This document shows positions 35,876 to 47,994 of a DNA stretch of 64,000 nucleotides, piece after piece. Positions within the stretch are counted from its first letter, which is position 1. The number at the start of each line of letters is the position of its first letter. The position numbers were made by a program, and so were the translations under genes. This DNA comes from Polytrichum commune (lineage: Eukaryota > Streptophyta > Polytrichopsida > Polytrichales > Polytrichaceae): positions 46,004,001 to 46,068,000 of the forward strand of contig OX485804.1 of the NCBI GenBank assembly GCA_950295325.1, given 5' to 3'. Below the pieces are notes generated by a model. It made no database searches, was not told the DNA's origin, and saw only the letters and a program-made list of their open reading frames with translations.

Positions 35876-36590
35876 GGGGAGCTATTTAGCTAGCTAAAAA
35901 TTCCAACTAGCTAAAGCTACACAGGAATTCGGTGCCTCAAAAGAATAGCTAGCTAAAACTAAGTGTCATAATTGAGTCAAGGAAAGTTAGCTAGCTAGAA
36001 TCTGAATGTAATCTAGGTGGAATGAATGATGTCATTGCACCCAAACGGCCATCTTTCAGACCTAGACTCGTTAGAGCAACAATGTTTTTGAAACTAAACA
36101 TGAGCTTAATATCTAATAATCCAACATTGTCGCGGAATCTTTGATTTGGAACACCTTGATTTTCATCTCATCTTGAATTGCTGGATGACATTGATGATTT
36201 CGATGATAACGAAAATGATGATGAAGAAGAAGAAGAAGAAGAAGAAGAAGAAGAAGAAGATCTATCACCAATGCCAATTGAAAGTGAGGAAACCGACCAT
36301 ATGTGTTGATTTTAAGCCTTTCAATTTCCTTGTGCAAGAACGTGAAAATACAAAGCCAACCGAGAGCAATACAACAAAATATATATTGTTTGGTTTCGTT
36401 TGAATGGATTTCTCTCTGGTTTAGAATGAGTATGCATGTCACACAACTTTTTAGCTAGTCAAAGCTGAGTGAAAATGAAAGTTCCGGAAAAGTTAGCTAG
36501 CTAAAGCTAAGAAAAAATCATGTATTTGGTGAACCTAGGTGACAAATAGGGGCCCGGAAATTTTAGCTAGGTGATGCTAGTTGGCCAATT
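35876..36590. repeat. Element bounded by TTAGCTAGCTAAAGCTA motifs, with an acidic coding scrap
   Basis: TAGCTAGCTAA-like motifs cluster at 35885-35998 and again at 36450-36585, like subterminal repeats. Between them, at about 36166-36309 (+), a short frame reads ELLDDIDDFDDNEND, a glutamate run coded by GAA/GAAGAA repeats, then LSPMPIESEETDHMC and a stop. Such acidic tails are known in some plant transposases and nuclear proteins, but no domain is identifiable. Confidence 0.35.
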
Positions 36591-36859
36591 GTCCAGGGTT
36601 AACAACATTTCAATATGCTCTTTGAGCTTATGATTAAGTTGCCTATACATTTAATTGTCATCGCACAATTAATGGTTTAGTCATTGTTGTTTTGCATTGG
36701 ATGTGCAGCCTTGTTGCATTTGAATATGGTGGAGTCGATATTGGTTTCTTTCTTTCTCTTTTTAAAATAAAAATAAAAATAAAAATGTTTGGAGCTTCTT
36801 GTTGAGATTTCAATGCTTTCAAGCATCAATGCATTGAGTATTCATGTGTTTGCCAGCAC

Positions 36860-37175
36860 CCATATTTTAGAAAATGGTGCAAGTGGTGTGCAAGAGGTGA
36901 TATTGAACAAGTATTTGTCAAAATTTTGTCTAAAATATGATAGAATTTACATTGGATTATCAATTTTCTACAAAATATCAAATGATGACCTCAAGTGTAT
37001 AATGAACTCAAGGAATGTGACAAAACAAATCAAGTTTAAAATAATTAAGGTCATGAAGTTTATGTCCAAAACCGTATCTAGACATTTCTTTTCTTTTGAG
37101 CATTGCGTTTAATGATAACTATCAAAGGTCTCATCTTGGTATTGTACATTTGAGTACTTAACACAACAATACTCG
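36860..37175. repeat. Second copy of the interior of the 20.4-kb transposon
   Basis: Starts ATTTTAGAAAATGGTGCAAG and ends near AGTACTTAACACAACAATA, aligned with 20565-20890 in the same orientation. Terminal inverted repeats are not visible here. An ORF of 107 codons (36789-37112) overlaps it, but the 20-kb copy has stops in the same region, so I treat it as non-coding. Confidence 0.6.
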
Positions 37176-37949
37176 CCCAACGCCACTTTAAACCCCTCAT
37201 ACAATTGAATGACGGAGAGTGTTCAATTGAGGGCCATATATCTTAGTGAACAAAAATATCGCACTTACGGATTGATGTATAAACCCCAATCGTGTGTTGT
37301 TGTCACTTGTTTAATCAGTTTATATTTTTTTATCAAAACCCCAATAACCAAGAATGGGATGTTAAGATTTTTTAATGAGTTTGTCGTACTTCATATTGGG
37401 TGATGATAACCTCTCAATAGCGGGGTGATTCTTTATAAGCTTCAAAAATTGGGTAAGTGATGGAAGCTCGCATTTTCTACAAAGGTACAAACACATACTT
37501 TAACCATTAACCCTTTGGCCATTGAGGTCGAGATTCCATCCACATGTGTTTCCAATGAAAAGCTCGGAACACAACGGCATGAGCCGCTTACGACAAAAGA
37601 GGTTACTTTGACTACTCGAAGAAGGACGGAGTTGTACAACCGTACATACCCGATTTTCTTCAACATAGTGGGAAAGTGAGACCCTAGGTGGCTAAGGAAG
37701 AAGACCCACTAGACCCACTATGACCCTTGTGCAAGTGTAGAGAGTAGTACAAAATGGTGGGCAACAAGAGACGAACTACATTCCGCTTCCGAATCCTTGG
37801 TTCTTGGAAGGACTCGAGAATCTCTTGAATGGAGAAAAAGGTCTCCAAGGTGGAAGTTAGCGAGAGTGCTCCTTTACTTGGTTTAAAAAAACACACTTAA
37901 AACTCGCAAGGAGGCCAAACGATGGTACGGTTAGTTTGCCACCGAATAC

Positions 37950-38632
37950 TAACACTACGCCGTTCATGGTGTTTAGTGTCACTCACTATTTGGAGTTACA
38001 CAATGCTTATAGCTTTTTGCTAAGAAGTTAATTTCTTACCAAGTGAATTTGTTGGCTTTATCTGTAGGACATAGACTATGCATCAACTTCTTCGTTTCAA
38101 GAGCAAATTTCCTAACCACTTTGTGTTCACACTTGAACGTTACTTGTTCTTGTTATTTTTAGTCCACTGTATTTAATGTGGATGTTATCTAGAGTTATAT
38201 ATATATATATATATTTATTTATTTATTTATTTATTTATGCATACAAGTGCTCCCTAAAATGCATTGTAAGAAATCTAGTTAACTATAGTTATTTTGGCAG
38301 TTCTTGATTATTTATTTATTTTAAATTGGGTGATAAATGAGTAGCTTCAATCCTTGACCTGTATTTGAGAAGAAGGTGCACAAAATCCAATAAAGGTTTG
38401 GTATAGTGAATAGCCATGGATTGGCATGAGCAAAGTAATCAGCTACAATTGTAGTCTTTCATAGCAAAGGACAGAGCTTCATGGTTCTACCGTTTTCTTG
38501 TTAATGTTGTATACTGTTCATGTAGCCTATATGATCTTTGTTGGTGACAAATGAAATCTTTAGCGAGAGGTTATAGCCTTGTGTAATTTCAAATAGTAAG
38601 TGACACTAAATATCGTAAACAATGTAGTGGAA
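37950..38632. mobile_element. MITE with palindromic ends, enlarged copy
   Basis: GTGTTTAGTGTCACTCAC and TATTTGGAGTTACACAATGC mark the left end. GTGTAATTTCAAATAGTAAG and TGACACTAAATATCG mark the right. The interior is expanded to nearly 700 bp and includes TA and TTTA microsatellites (38196-38238). Confidence 0.45.
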
Positions 38633-38747
38633 ATGTAGTAGTTTCATGACACAACAATCTAACATGAATTGACCATAATAGCCCTTATCATTATGGTCAC
38701 TTCATGTTAGATTATCTTGTCATGAAACTACCACATTTTTACTGCCT
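38627..38747. repeat. Long near-perfect hairpin, arms about 52 nt, loop about 16 nt
   Basis: The left arm contains GTAGTTTCATGACACAAC and ATCTAACATGAATTGACC. The right arm is its complement with only a few mismatches (GGTCACTTCATGTTAGAT, TTGTCATGAAACTACC). The size and shape would suit a small-RNA precursor or a foldback MITE. Orientation is undetermined. Confidence 0.7.
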
Positions 38748-38814
38748 AGTGTGAAAGGGTAAGTGATCCTAATTCGGTTCTTCATCTTGAATGGGTACTT
38801 GTTGTTGAGTGGTG

Positions 38815-39110
38815 TGAGGTTAGATATGGGTCCTAGAAAGGACATGGAAAACACATATGTTTAAGAGAGATTGGACTACATGTTAGAATTTTGTCAATAA
38901 TCAAGAGTCCTACTTGTACGATCATGTACTAAGAGAGACAATCTTCACTTTGGCAATGAATAATTCTTTCATACAAGTTTTGGAGTTAATAAAGTTTTAC
39001 TTTAATAAGAGCTAATTCTTAATTTCTTTCTATAGTAATATGAAAAGGAGAAGGAAACACATTCACACTGCAACAGATAATGCTATCTAAAAATTATTTT
39101 ATCACATACT
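38815..39110 (+). repeat. Dispersed repeat R1 copy
   Basis: GTTAGATATGGGTCCTAGAA, CACATATGTTTAAGAGAGAT and TGTACTAAGAGAGACAATCT match the R1 order. The middle is shortened. Confidence 0.5.
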
Positions 39111-39857
39111 TAGATGGGTGACATATACTTGGGCCCTCAGGATGAGATAAAACTCCAACCCGAATTCAATGAAAAGAAAAATCAAGGCATGTTCGAGCTA
39201 CACTGATTATTCCATTTAGTGTGTCTGGTTCTAGTTCCCGAAACACACATTATTTTACCAAATCTCAAATTTATTAAGGGCTACAATTTTTACTAAGTGA
39301 TATTGAATTCATAAATACATGCTCATTTATCATACATTTCACGAAAAAATAATGTTTGTTCTAAGGTGTTTGTAGATTGCATAATATGTCATGGTGAGCT
39401 TGAACATGCTTCTTCTTCTTCTTTCTTGTCGGCGCCACTCACTCATGAGAGGCATCTCCTAACACTAAGAAAATGAAGAGAGTTTGCATTGAGAGTTTCC
39501 AACACTTTGACACTTTAGGCTCCCGAAAACCCTAGATCTTGTGGTGGCACTAATTTCACAACATAACGAAATTTAGTATCACCTTCACTAATCCCACCCC
39601 CCCCCCCCCCCCCGGACACACACACACACACTACTAGCCCACCCTCACTAAATGGGATACTCGGTGTAGTAGCTTGGATCTCTTGCAAAAAGTTCCTAAA
39701 GAGTGAGCAACTGCCTTACGGTTGTTTGGGTCAATGGGGGTAGAGGAGACTAGAGCATTTTTTTGTCTTACCTACACAAAGGTTGTCCCATAATAACCAA
39801 GAAGCCATGCACAAAGGCAAGCGGGTGTTTTGGAATACAAGCCTACCTCTCATGCCA

Positions 39858-40050
39858 TGCCCACACTTACAGGTGGGCATAGTCAGTGGATGGCTCCCAC
39901 TAGTAGAGCTTGCTTTTCTATTTTCTTTTAGCCAGCAAATGCTCGAAATCCAAGTACATTGCATTCATTTGTTGACTAAAACTGACCAAAAAGAGAGAGT
40001 AAGACCTCTAGTGGGAATCGTCCACTATGCCCACCAGTAAATGTGGGCCC
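39858..40050. mobile_element. Short foldback MITE
   Basis: GCCCACACTTACAGGTGGGC and ATAGTCAGTGGATGGCTCCC at the left recur inverted at the right (TAGTGGGAATCGTCCACTAT, GCCCACCAGTAAATGTGGGC). Arms of about 50 bp enclose about 85 bp. Confidence 0.65.
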
Positions 40051-40099
40051 TGACTTCACTCATTCAATATAATATCCCTAAAATAGTATATAGCTTGGA

Positions 40100-40240
40100 G
40101 ATTACTTTCTACAGTTGTTTTGACACTATAATTAGCTTTAAAGATCCCTAACTAGTCTAGTCCAAATTATTTGAGATGAATCAGCCACAAACTTGCAAGG
40201 GGTCAAGTTTTAATGTTGGATGGTTGAGAAGTATGTTCGT
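40100..40240. repeat. Single monomer related to the 59.5-kb tandem array
   Basis: Its left part (TTTTGACACTATAATTAGCT) matches 59118-59145, and TTTGAGATGAATCAGCCACA matches the array unit. Here the two parts are joined directly, while at 59 kb a MITE (59158-59495) lies between them. This locus is therefore the unexpanded, MITE-free relative. Confidence 0.65.
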
Positions 40241-40369
40241 ATGTGATAATTCCCTACCACCTTGCACAAATTCTTGAGAGAGGCATTCCTTGATGTGGCA
40301 CAACAAGAAGAAATCAAAAGATCTTGTTTATTTATTTCTCTTCGACTTTATAATGCTTTGATATCAACT

Positions 40370-41136
40370 GATAGGGAGCTATGTTCGGGGAAAATCGACG
40401 GCTAGTTCATTATTAGCCGATGGATTTCCCCTCATGGCCGGTCCAAATTTCCAACCATCGGATGGCAATCTGACTGTAATTTCAATCCTCCGGCAATTAT
40501 CCGAAGGACGAGAAAATGTCCCGGAAATGTAGCCGATTCTTCTTGTTAAAGTGGATTTCAGCCGTAGGCATCTAGAACGCTATTTGTCTGAGGCATCTGA
40601 TGATGCACTTGAGGAAGTACCCTAAACCTTAAACTTTTTGAATTCTGCAACCTTTCCATGACCAAATCCAATTGCTTCTATGAAGAATTGGGGGACCCTT
40701 GGCCTTCAAGCGGTGAAGATAGATAGATAGAAACTCCAACCCCTTTCAAGCAAGGGGCCGGTGTGAATAAAGTGTCCGTTTGTAATGCCAATAAAAATCA
40801 AGCGGTGAAGGCATTGCTAGGTTCAATTCCTGCCAAGGATATTAACTCTTCAAATTTAAAGTTTTGAACATGCCTTTCTTTTCACTTATTCAAGATTTTG
40901 TACTAAGAAATGATTTCTAATAACTTTTCATACATTTTTAAAAAAATTAGGGCCGATATGAATTCCATTTAATCGGATATTGGCCAATGAAAATATGAAA
41001 ATATAGGCAACTGGCTGATTGATTTTACAAAAGACCGGCTCTTGCCGATGTAAATTGGAAAAAATCCGACCCTTCGTAGCAACTACCGGCAATTAGCCAC
41101 TAAGGCTTTAAAAACTTCCCGAACTCTGATAGGGAG
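40370..41136. mobile_element. Mutator-like MITE, copy B (element 40379-41127)
   Basis: This is the same element as at 24 kb in opposite orientation. It starts CTATGTTCGGGG, ends CCCGAACTCT, and has perfect 9-bp duplications GATAGGGAG at 40370-40378 and 41128-41136. The length is 749 bp. Removing the 79-bp insertion and its 13-bp repeat leaves about 657 bp, close to copy A's 660 bp. Confidence 0.85.
40706..40810. mobile_element. 79-bp insertion with 13-bp target duplication inside the Mutator-like element
   Basis: TCAAGCGGTGAAG occurs at 40706-40718 and again at 40798-40810. Between them (40719-40797) lies a 79-bp segment opening with GATA-type units and ending CCAATAAAAA. Copy A at about 24329-24352 has only one such motif and no insert, so it serves as the empty site. 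A 13-bp duplication and an A-rich or GATA-type end suggest target-primed retroposition of a very short SINE or truncated RNA copy. Confidence 0.75.
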
Positions 41137-41261
41137 ATGCCGTGGGAGAACTAGGACCATTTCACTTGCAAGTGGGAAATAAGTTTTGCATGGAAACCTT
41201 GACCACATGGGTTACCGTTTGGGAGTTACATAGTGTCACCCCGCGCGGGGGGGGGGGGGGG

Positions 41262-43610
41262 TGTCACTCTTGTATTTTAGAAAAATATGTGAGAATTTTT
41301 TAAGGTTTAGTTTGAAGTTGTGACTTACAAATTATAAAGTTAGTATTTGTAACAAAGCTCAACTTATATATTGAGTTCCATGGTATAAATTTATTAGGGT
41401 GTTTGTAAATTGATCATGTTATAGAAGTCTTAGAACTAGCATACCATAGGGTTCAGTAGGGTGGGGAATTAAAATAATATATATTAGGGCCCGAGACTAT
41501 AAATGAGCACCTTTGGATGACATCTCATGGATGTATCTTGGTAGATGAATGTAATTTATATGGTTAGATGCGGGAAGATCTCCCAACGGGTTTGCGCAAT
41601 CTATTTGGCTTTGTGAGTTCCCAATTAGGATTTTTGACAACTCTTTGAAGTTCTCATGTTTGTCCAAACTCCCACCATCTTGCGAACTTGGCGAATGTTG
41701 ATGGTTGATTATTGAAGGTTGGGTTCTCAGGGATGCCTTATGTGATTCTTACTATGATGTGGAGGTAAACTACACAATTGCTTTGTTTGAGAAATGCAGG
41801 AGTACAAAACCTCAACAACACGTTGATTTATTTTGGGTAAGATTTTAGGCAAAGGTTTTGGCAATGTTTTTGGCATATTGTATATTTTGAAACAACGGGG
41901 CTAGAGTTAGGGTTTGGACATTCTGTCTTGAGCACAAAGGGTTGGATGTTGTGTATTGAGTGGTTTTGACCACTTGAACTTGAACGATGGCAATGATTAC
42001 TTCAAATTTGAATGTGTAAACCCTACACAAACTTTGTGCTTGGTGTTGGTTGGTTGTGTTCTCTGCTATATGTATGTATGCAATTTTTCTTTTAAACGTA
42101 AATTTTGGAAGCTTTCACAAGTGTTTTTCAACACAATCATTTTATCATCAATTCCCACGTGTATGTTTTGAAGGAATAGAGTACATAGTAGGAAGCTAAA
42201 TTATGTACATGTTGTGTTCATGTGTTGATGTGGGAATTATGATCTTGTAGGTGTAAGTGTTAGATTTTACATGTCATCTACAAAAACTCTAATTTATAAC
42301 TACTATGTGCCCATGTAAAAGAAGAATCAACGCCAAGTTAACCTACCCATAGGATCCTCAAAAATAATGAATGTTAGAAAATTACGCAATAATAGGGTCC
42401 ACAATATTTACCTTCTCCAATATAATTATCCCCCAAAAAACACCTTGTGTTCTCAAGTGTTCCCACTAAATACAAGGTAGTGACCCCCCCCCCCAAATAA
42501 AAACCGAGCATAGTGTTGTTCTTGTTTTATTTGGAAAAGAGGAATTGTAATTTCTTACAAATACTTAAAACATATAATAATAGAATTTCATTGTACAAAT
42601 CATACCAACACTTTCATGATCATAAGTTCATTCCTCTTGAAGAGGTTATAGCATTTGTGCAACTCCAAATGAAAATCCACACTAATTGAGTAGGCTTACA
42701 AAGGTAGTTCATGTCTTGATGAATTTGAAATTGAAAATTGATGAAGACCAAACTCTTTACGTGTGGAAGTCATAAATATGTCAAGTGAGCATGTTAAATG
42801 CCCACTCAAAGTCCACCATGTATCTCCAATCAAACATTATAGATGCAAGTTATAGATTTTCGGTGACATCCACATGAACATACCCATCTCTTAACTTATG
42901 AACCTCATTCACAAAGCGATAACCTTCACTAATTATATTCATCATAACCAATACCATTCGAGCATCACGGTCCATTTTTGGGTGAAGATCGTGAACGCAT
43001 AAAGTGTCAAATAGGAAGTTGCAACCCAAACCATGCGAAAAGTGGTACACCTAACTTGCAAATCTTTCATCATATGATTTTATCTTTTGTACGTAGGGAA
43101 CGAAAGGTCGAGGCATCTTGTTGCAAGATTCCAAAAAAAACGTCATATGAACAACATGAGGGCATTGAATAAAGACCACAAGGAGGTCCCAAATTCCCTT
43201 GGAAAAGGAACAAGTAAAGGAAAAAGTGCTAGCCATCTTACATGAAGTTCAGGAGTTCATTTGGAAAAGCAACAAATAAAGGAGAGAAAGTGCCGCTAGC
43301 GGATGGGCTCACTTGTGTTAGCCCCCACATTCATACCTACTTTTTAGGTCAATTTAGTTATTGGAAGTTAAGTTGGGGGGCATGGACTACAATGGACAAC
43401 ACATGGCCTTACTAGATCCTTTCTATTTTGTCGTTACTTTCCAAATACGGCATGCAAACATGGTAGATGTTGATATCAATACACTAGACATATGATTTGT
43501 TGTGCCATTAAATGTGACGTGCATGTGAGTTCGTTCTTCTTACATTGATCATGGGTATCCATGATACATAAATTTACACTCTACGTGCTTTGACAATGTC
43601 ACGTGACACC
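41262..43610. other. No gene seen; one weak repeat
   Basis: 42655-42700 (TTGTGCAACTCCAAATGAAA, ACACTAATTGAG) resembles 55320-55370. A C11 run is at 42484. No long frame. Confidence 0.5.
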
Positions 43611-43614
43611 TAAG

Positions 43615-43967
43615 TAAGGTAGGGGTGGCAATTTCCGTGCAGGTCCTAAAGTCGATCCCTATGTCAGAAGCACCTATCTAGGTGCTTTTACCGTTCACAA
43701 CGCTGCCAACATTTCATTGGCTGCCAGCGGTCGGTTTTAGAAATCCACCCTGTGGATATACCACGTACCCTATGTGCGAGTGTTGGTCACTCTACAAGGT
43801 TTCCTTTAAAAATTTGTAGGAAATCATAAACATGCTGGAAAATTTTGATTTTTTCATAGTTGCTCTTGCACTAGCTTTGCGGAGCGCTCAAAATTTATAA
43901 AAAAATAGTTTCAGCATCCCAACTAGGCACATCTGAAATTTGGATAGAAATTGCCACCCCTACCTTA
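43615..43967. mobile_element. MITE with TAAGGTAGGGGTGGCAATTTC termini
   Basis: TAAGGTAGGGGTGGCAATTT at 43615 is mirrored by AAATTGCCACCCCTACCTTA ending at 43967, about 20 perfect bases over 353 bp. A TAGGGGTGGCAA start is hAT-like, but no matching 8-bp duplication is visible. Confidence 0.65.
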
Positions 43968-43969
43968 GT

Positions 43970-46675
43970 CCATTCACAAAGACTCATTCCTTGATTATGT
44001 TTCAATGAACTCATATGATGATGAATCACTAGTTCCAGGAATAAAGACACCATGGATGTTTGTGCTCATGAACCACCTAAATATGCCTAGATAATAAGTT
44101 GGATGGTAATATTTATATCTAGGTTGCTCATAATAAGTAAATATTTATTTATTTATTGAAAAAATGGCCTCAATGAAGCTAAATTGTCGTAACCTAAACC
44201 ACACTTGACTCAAAGGTGGCCCGTTGTGTACCCATGGCGGGCCACCAAGTGGGATTCAATGGGTTCGAGATGTCGCCAACCCTGCACAACCATCAACCAC
44301 GCAAGTGCTAGCATGATTTGCCCCTATGGGAGGATGCATGGCATATGCCTTGTTAATGAACACCCTAGACCTCTTTGTCAACGGGGTTTAGGGTTAGAAG
44401 CCACTTGACCCTTGGTCTTATGGATATCTCCCCAACTCCCCGCAAGCTATCATTATCAGTCATTGGCCTTAGAACCATTCATCGTGAACTTTTTGGACAT
44501 GCCCTTACTAGTGTGTGCAGCTAACGAGGCCAAATGCCTTTGCTAGGACTCGCCGCAAAAGGACCCTGGGAGTAGGGGAAGTCCCGAGACTATTAAGAGT
44601 AGGTTAAACACATATGGTAGAAGGTTATAAGAAATCACGACCAAGTTTTCTAACTACATCTCTCACACATGTTATTCAGGGCTCAAAGATATTGTGAGTT
44701 GAAAATATTTTGGCCCACTATGCTTTTGGCCCATTATTCTTTATGTGTAGGTTGCAAATTTAGGGTGGCTTATGAACTAATATACTATTAAATATTCAAG
44801 CAAAATATTTAAAGTGGGTTGTGCATAGATTGGGCAAAGAAGACTTTGGAGAAAGAACCAGTGTCTTATTGGAGGAGAGATATGAGGACCTTCAAGGGAT
44901 AAGGACTTCCTTGATGGGTACTAAAATTGCTCGCACCTTGTCTCCATTTGTTTTACTAGGTAAAATCACTATACAACTTGTCACCTATGTTTACCTTGTA
45001 GCCGATTCTTGCCAAGTATACTTGTAAGATGGTTATGCCAGTCGTTGTTCCTTGGTAGCAGGAGGATCCCTCTTGATAAGAAAAATTCATGTCTTTCCAA
45101 TATGTCCTGTTATTAGTAAGGGTTTTTCATCCTACTCATAAAAACCTCATTGAATGTAGTTTACTACAATTTTGCCCGTTCATTTCATTGCATGCAAGAC
45201 AAAGACTACTATCAAGCTAAAAACTCTTATTGCTTATCAATTGCGAATTGCAATCAATGTTGTTTGTGGGTGTTCTTCATGATTTTTGGGTGATGAGGAG
45301 TTTTAGCTTGGATATGTGCTAGATGCTTGTTGCTGCACATGCCGCATTAGATTACGAAGTTCTTGAAGGGCGTTGCAACGATCCATTTGGGGACGATTCC
45401 AATGAAGGGTTGCAAAAACAAAAACGGCTCATGGGTCAAGAAGAATCAACATACATGGTGGAAATCAATCAAAAGAACTATGATAAAATGTTATGCAAAT
45501 AACAAAGAAAAATATATTGGGGCTTATGGGGTAGTATACAATATACATGTGATATTGATTTGATTTCTTGTTGTTTCATAACATTACTTAGCTGATGAGT
45601 TGTGTTCATGGGCCTAGCAATAAATTCAAGATTAAATACTTTAGATGTTGGAATCCCACTGTTTTAAATTAGATTTGAAGTCATGGAAGTTGAACACGTC
45701 TCATTAGTTGAGTAGTGTGACATGTATTCAAGTCTCACAAGATGTATATTATAGCTAAAAACATACACTACCTGTGCATACAAAGAGGTGCAAGTTATTA
45801 AGATAGAGGGTGCTAGAACCAACACCCCATCCAAAACCAACACGTATAAACGCCTCCCAATTGCCAACACTCTACTACCTTGAACCGTTCCCCATGGTGT
45901 AGGAGTGCCTGGGCTCATGGAGTGACAGTTTTAGGTGCCATTAGTGGTGCCACATCATAGCGGCCTCCGCTGCCTCCATGTAGGTTAGGTAACGGGCTCC
46001 ACTCTCTCTTGGGTTGGTTCAAGGTGGGTTTAGTGTGGCTTGTTAGTGCCTATTCTAGCCATTATATACATGAGGGAACAATTGTAGCCATTCTATTCAC
46101 AAAACCAAGGAGGTAGGCCACAAAGCACAAAGGGGGGTCGGTTCTACGCATAAAGGGGGTCAATACCCAAGATGCAAGGTGACAGTTTTGCAACCAAAAA
46201 GGGTGGGATCATGGAGGTGCCCATGTGACTTTGTACACAGTTTCTAGTTGGGCTTTAATTTAGCTTGGGTCTAGTACCCAACTATGTTGTGTTGGTGCTA
46301 GGCAATGAAGGTGGAGGTCCTCATCATTCCAAGGTTGTCGTCATACACAGGGCCTAGGGATTGGTTTAAAGAAACTAGTGGTTTTGACTTTGAATATTCA
46401 TCAAATATTCAATTATGGTTGAAAATATTTTTTCTTTCTTTACACCTATATTTGGCCCAAATGCTTATATATATAAACCACATAGCCATGTGTATGTGGA
46501 ATAGCTCAAAGTGTTGGTTTAAGCACCCTCTATGTTAGGTCCATTCTTGTTTGTATTGACAAATGCTAGAAAAGGGGCACATGCCAAAAATCGTAGGTTT
46601 TTGGGATAATTGTAGCTACTGACTAATGCGCAATAAACATGCTCCATGATTTTAGAGTTCAAACTTTGGATGGTG
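43970..46675. other. No gene seen apart from the 45.0-kb repeat
   Basis: 44210-44600 is GC-richer than average but has no consistent frame. A frame at 45363-45563 (MKGVATIHLG) is not recognisable. Confidence 0.45.
45040..45230. repeat. Relative of the 6.7-kb foldback MITE
   Basis: Carries GGATCCCTCTTGATAAG, TTTTTCATCCTACTCATAA, TACTACAATTTTGCCC and a TACTATCAAG end, in the same order as the 16.1-kb copy. Termini are decayed. Confidence 0.5.
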
Positions 46676-46679
46676 AGAA

Positions 46680-47040
46680 GCATTGAGACAAAGTGGAGTG
46701 AAGTGGGGAGGGATATTAGAGTTACAATATTTGTAAAGTAAAGCAAATGAAACCATGGGTTAGTCTCAAACCCTTTGATTTTGAGAATTAACAAAAATCA
46801 CCCATGTTTTCTTAATGCTCAAATTATCATAAATGAAGAGTGGTTTCAAGTTATATAGCTTATCCTATTAGGATGGGTGGGCCAAGCTAGCCTTGTATAA
46901 ACCGATTTGAGATTCAAGGTAACATGTCCCATACGCATACCCTGGACTAGATTCAAGAACTTTCTCAAAGTTTTGAGGTGGAAAAAGGAGGTGGAAAAAG
47001 TATCACCCAACTTTCAAAAAAAGACTTCCATACATGATGA
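46680..47040 (-). repeat. Inverted repeat R7, left copy
   Basis: Read on the minus strand it matches 50910-51290: AAAGTTGGGTGATACTTTTT, CCACCTCAAAACTTTGAGAA, GCTAGCTTGGCCCACCCATC and a GATTTTTGTTAATTCTCAAA stretch. The copies lie about 3.9 kb apart. No ORF is conserved between them. Confidence 0.6.
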
Positions 47041-47518
47041 ACTAACGAGATCTTGATAGAAAATTTTCTCAAAGAAAGATCAAAATTCCAGTATGTCCCA
47101 CTTGGAGGGACTTTAGGGATAACTCTATTGCTGCCAATTTTGGTGGTACACACAAGAGCATTGCGAATCTTGGTGACTCGGGGGTTAGTGGAGACAATAT
47201 TGATGCTCAATGTGTGCTCAATCCATCATGCTAAGGGTGAGTTTTCATGTAGAGCACTTGCCCATTATATCCTAGATAATTGTAGGTTGGAGGTGTTCTC
47301 TTGCAGTTAAGCACAAACACCATCTAACCACATTTTGGCGGTTCGCTAGAATGTGGAGGGCCATGGGACATGCCGCTGGACTTTCATGCACCCACTGAAG
47401 GATCTTAAACCTACAAGTGCCAGTCACCAAAGGATTGAAGACCGATTTTAGGAGAGGGAGGAGGTTTTAACATGAAGAGGAGGTTAGTAGGTGGTCCCGG
47501 ATATGAGAAGATGGGAGC

Positions 47519-47936
47519 AACTACACTAAACATGATATTTAGTGTCATATGGTATTTTATGTGACTATAGTAACTTTTTGGATGACACTTCTTATGAATA
47601 AGTGAACAAATATTGTCATCCAACTTGTGATGAATTATTGTCATGGATGATTGAAAATTGGATGAAAATTTACTTAGTAAGTGACAATCATTGCAACACT
47701 ATAAATCTATAATCCCCCCAAACATTACAAGGAATGGCATATAATGTTGGGTTAACAATTAGTATTGGTAACACTACACCATGGACAATTAGTATCGAGC
47801 GAGACAATTAGAATTGGTGGCACTAAATATCATATTTAGTGTCATTTGTTGAAAAATAATGAGATATACAATAAATAGATATAACATTGCATAATTGTAG
47901 ATAGTAAGTGACACTAATACAATATTTACTGTAGAT
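47519..47936. mobile_element. MITE with palindromic ends, longer or nested copy
   Basis: The left end ACTACACTAAACATGATATT is at 47521 and the right end TAGTAAGTGACACTAATAC is at about 47901. A third palindrome ACTAAATATCATATTTAGT sits inside at 47822, so two copies may be nested or the element duplicated. Confidence 0.55.
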
Positions 47937-47994
47937 TTCATGTGATAAAAAAAAAACTCGGATTGAATGCATGTATCATCAACTTGTGTATGGT

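Noticed and set aside
36146-36403. 85-codon ORF with a lysine run as a gene
   Set aside because: The lysine run is just the GAA repeat in another frame; the acidic frame is more protein-like but also short.
36789-37112. 107-codon hypothetical protein
   Set aside because: It overlaps a repeat whose other copy (20565-20890) has stops in the same region.
43620-43962. Firm hAT assignment for the TAGGGGTGGCAA element
   Set aside because: No 8-bp target duplication is visible, so only a general MITE call is made.
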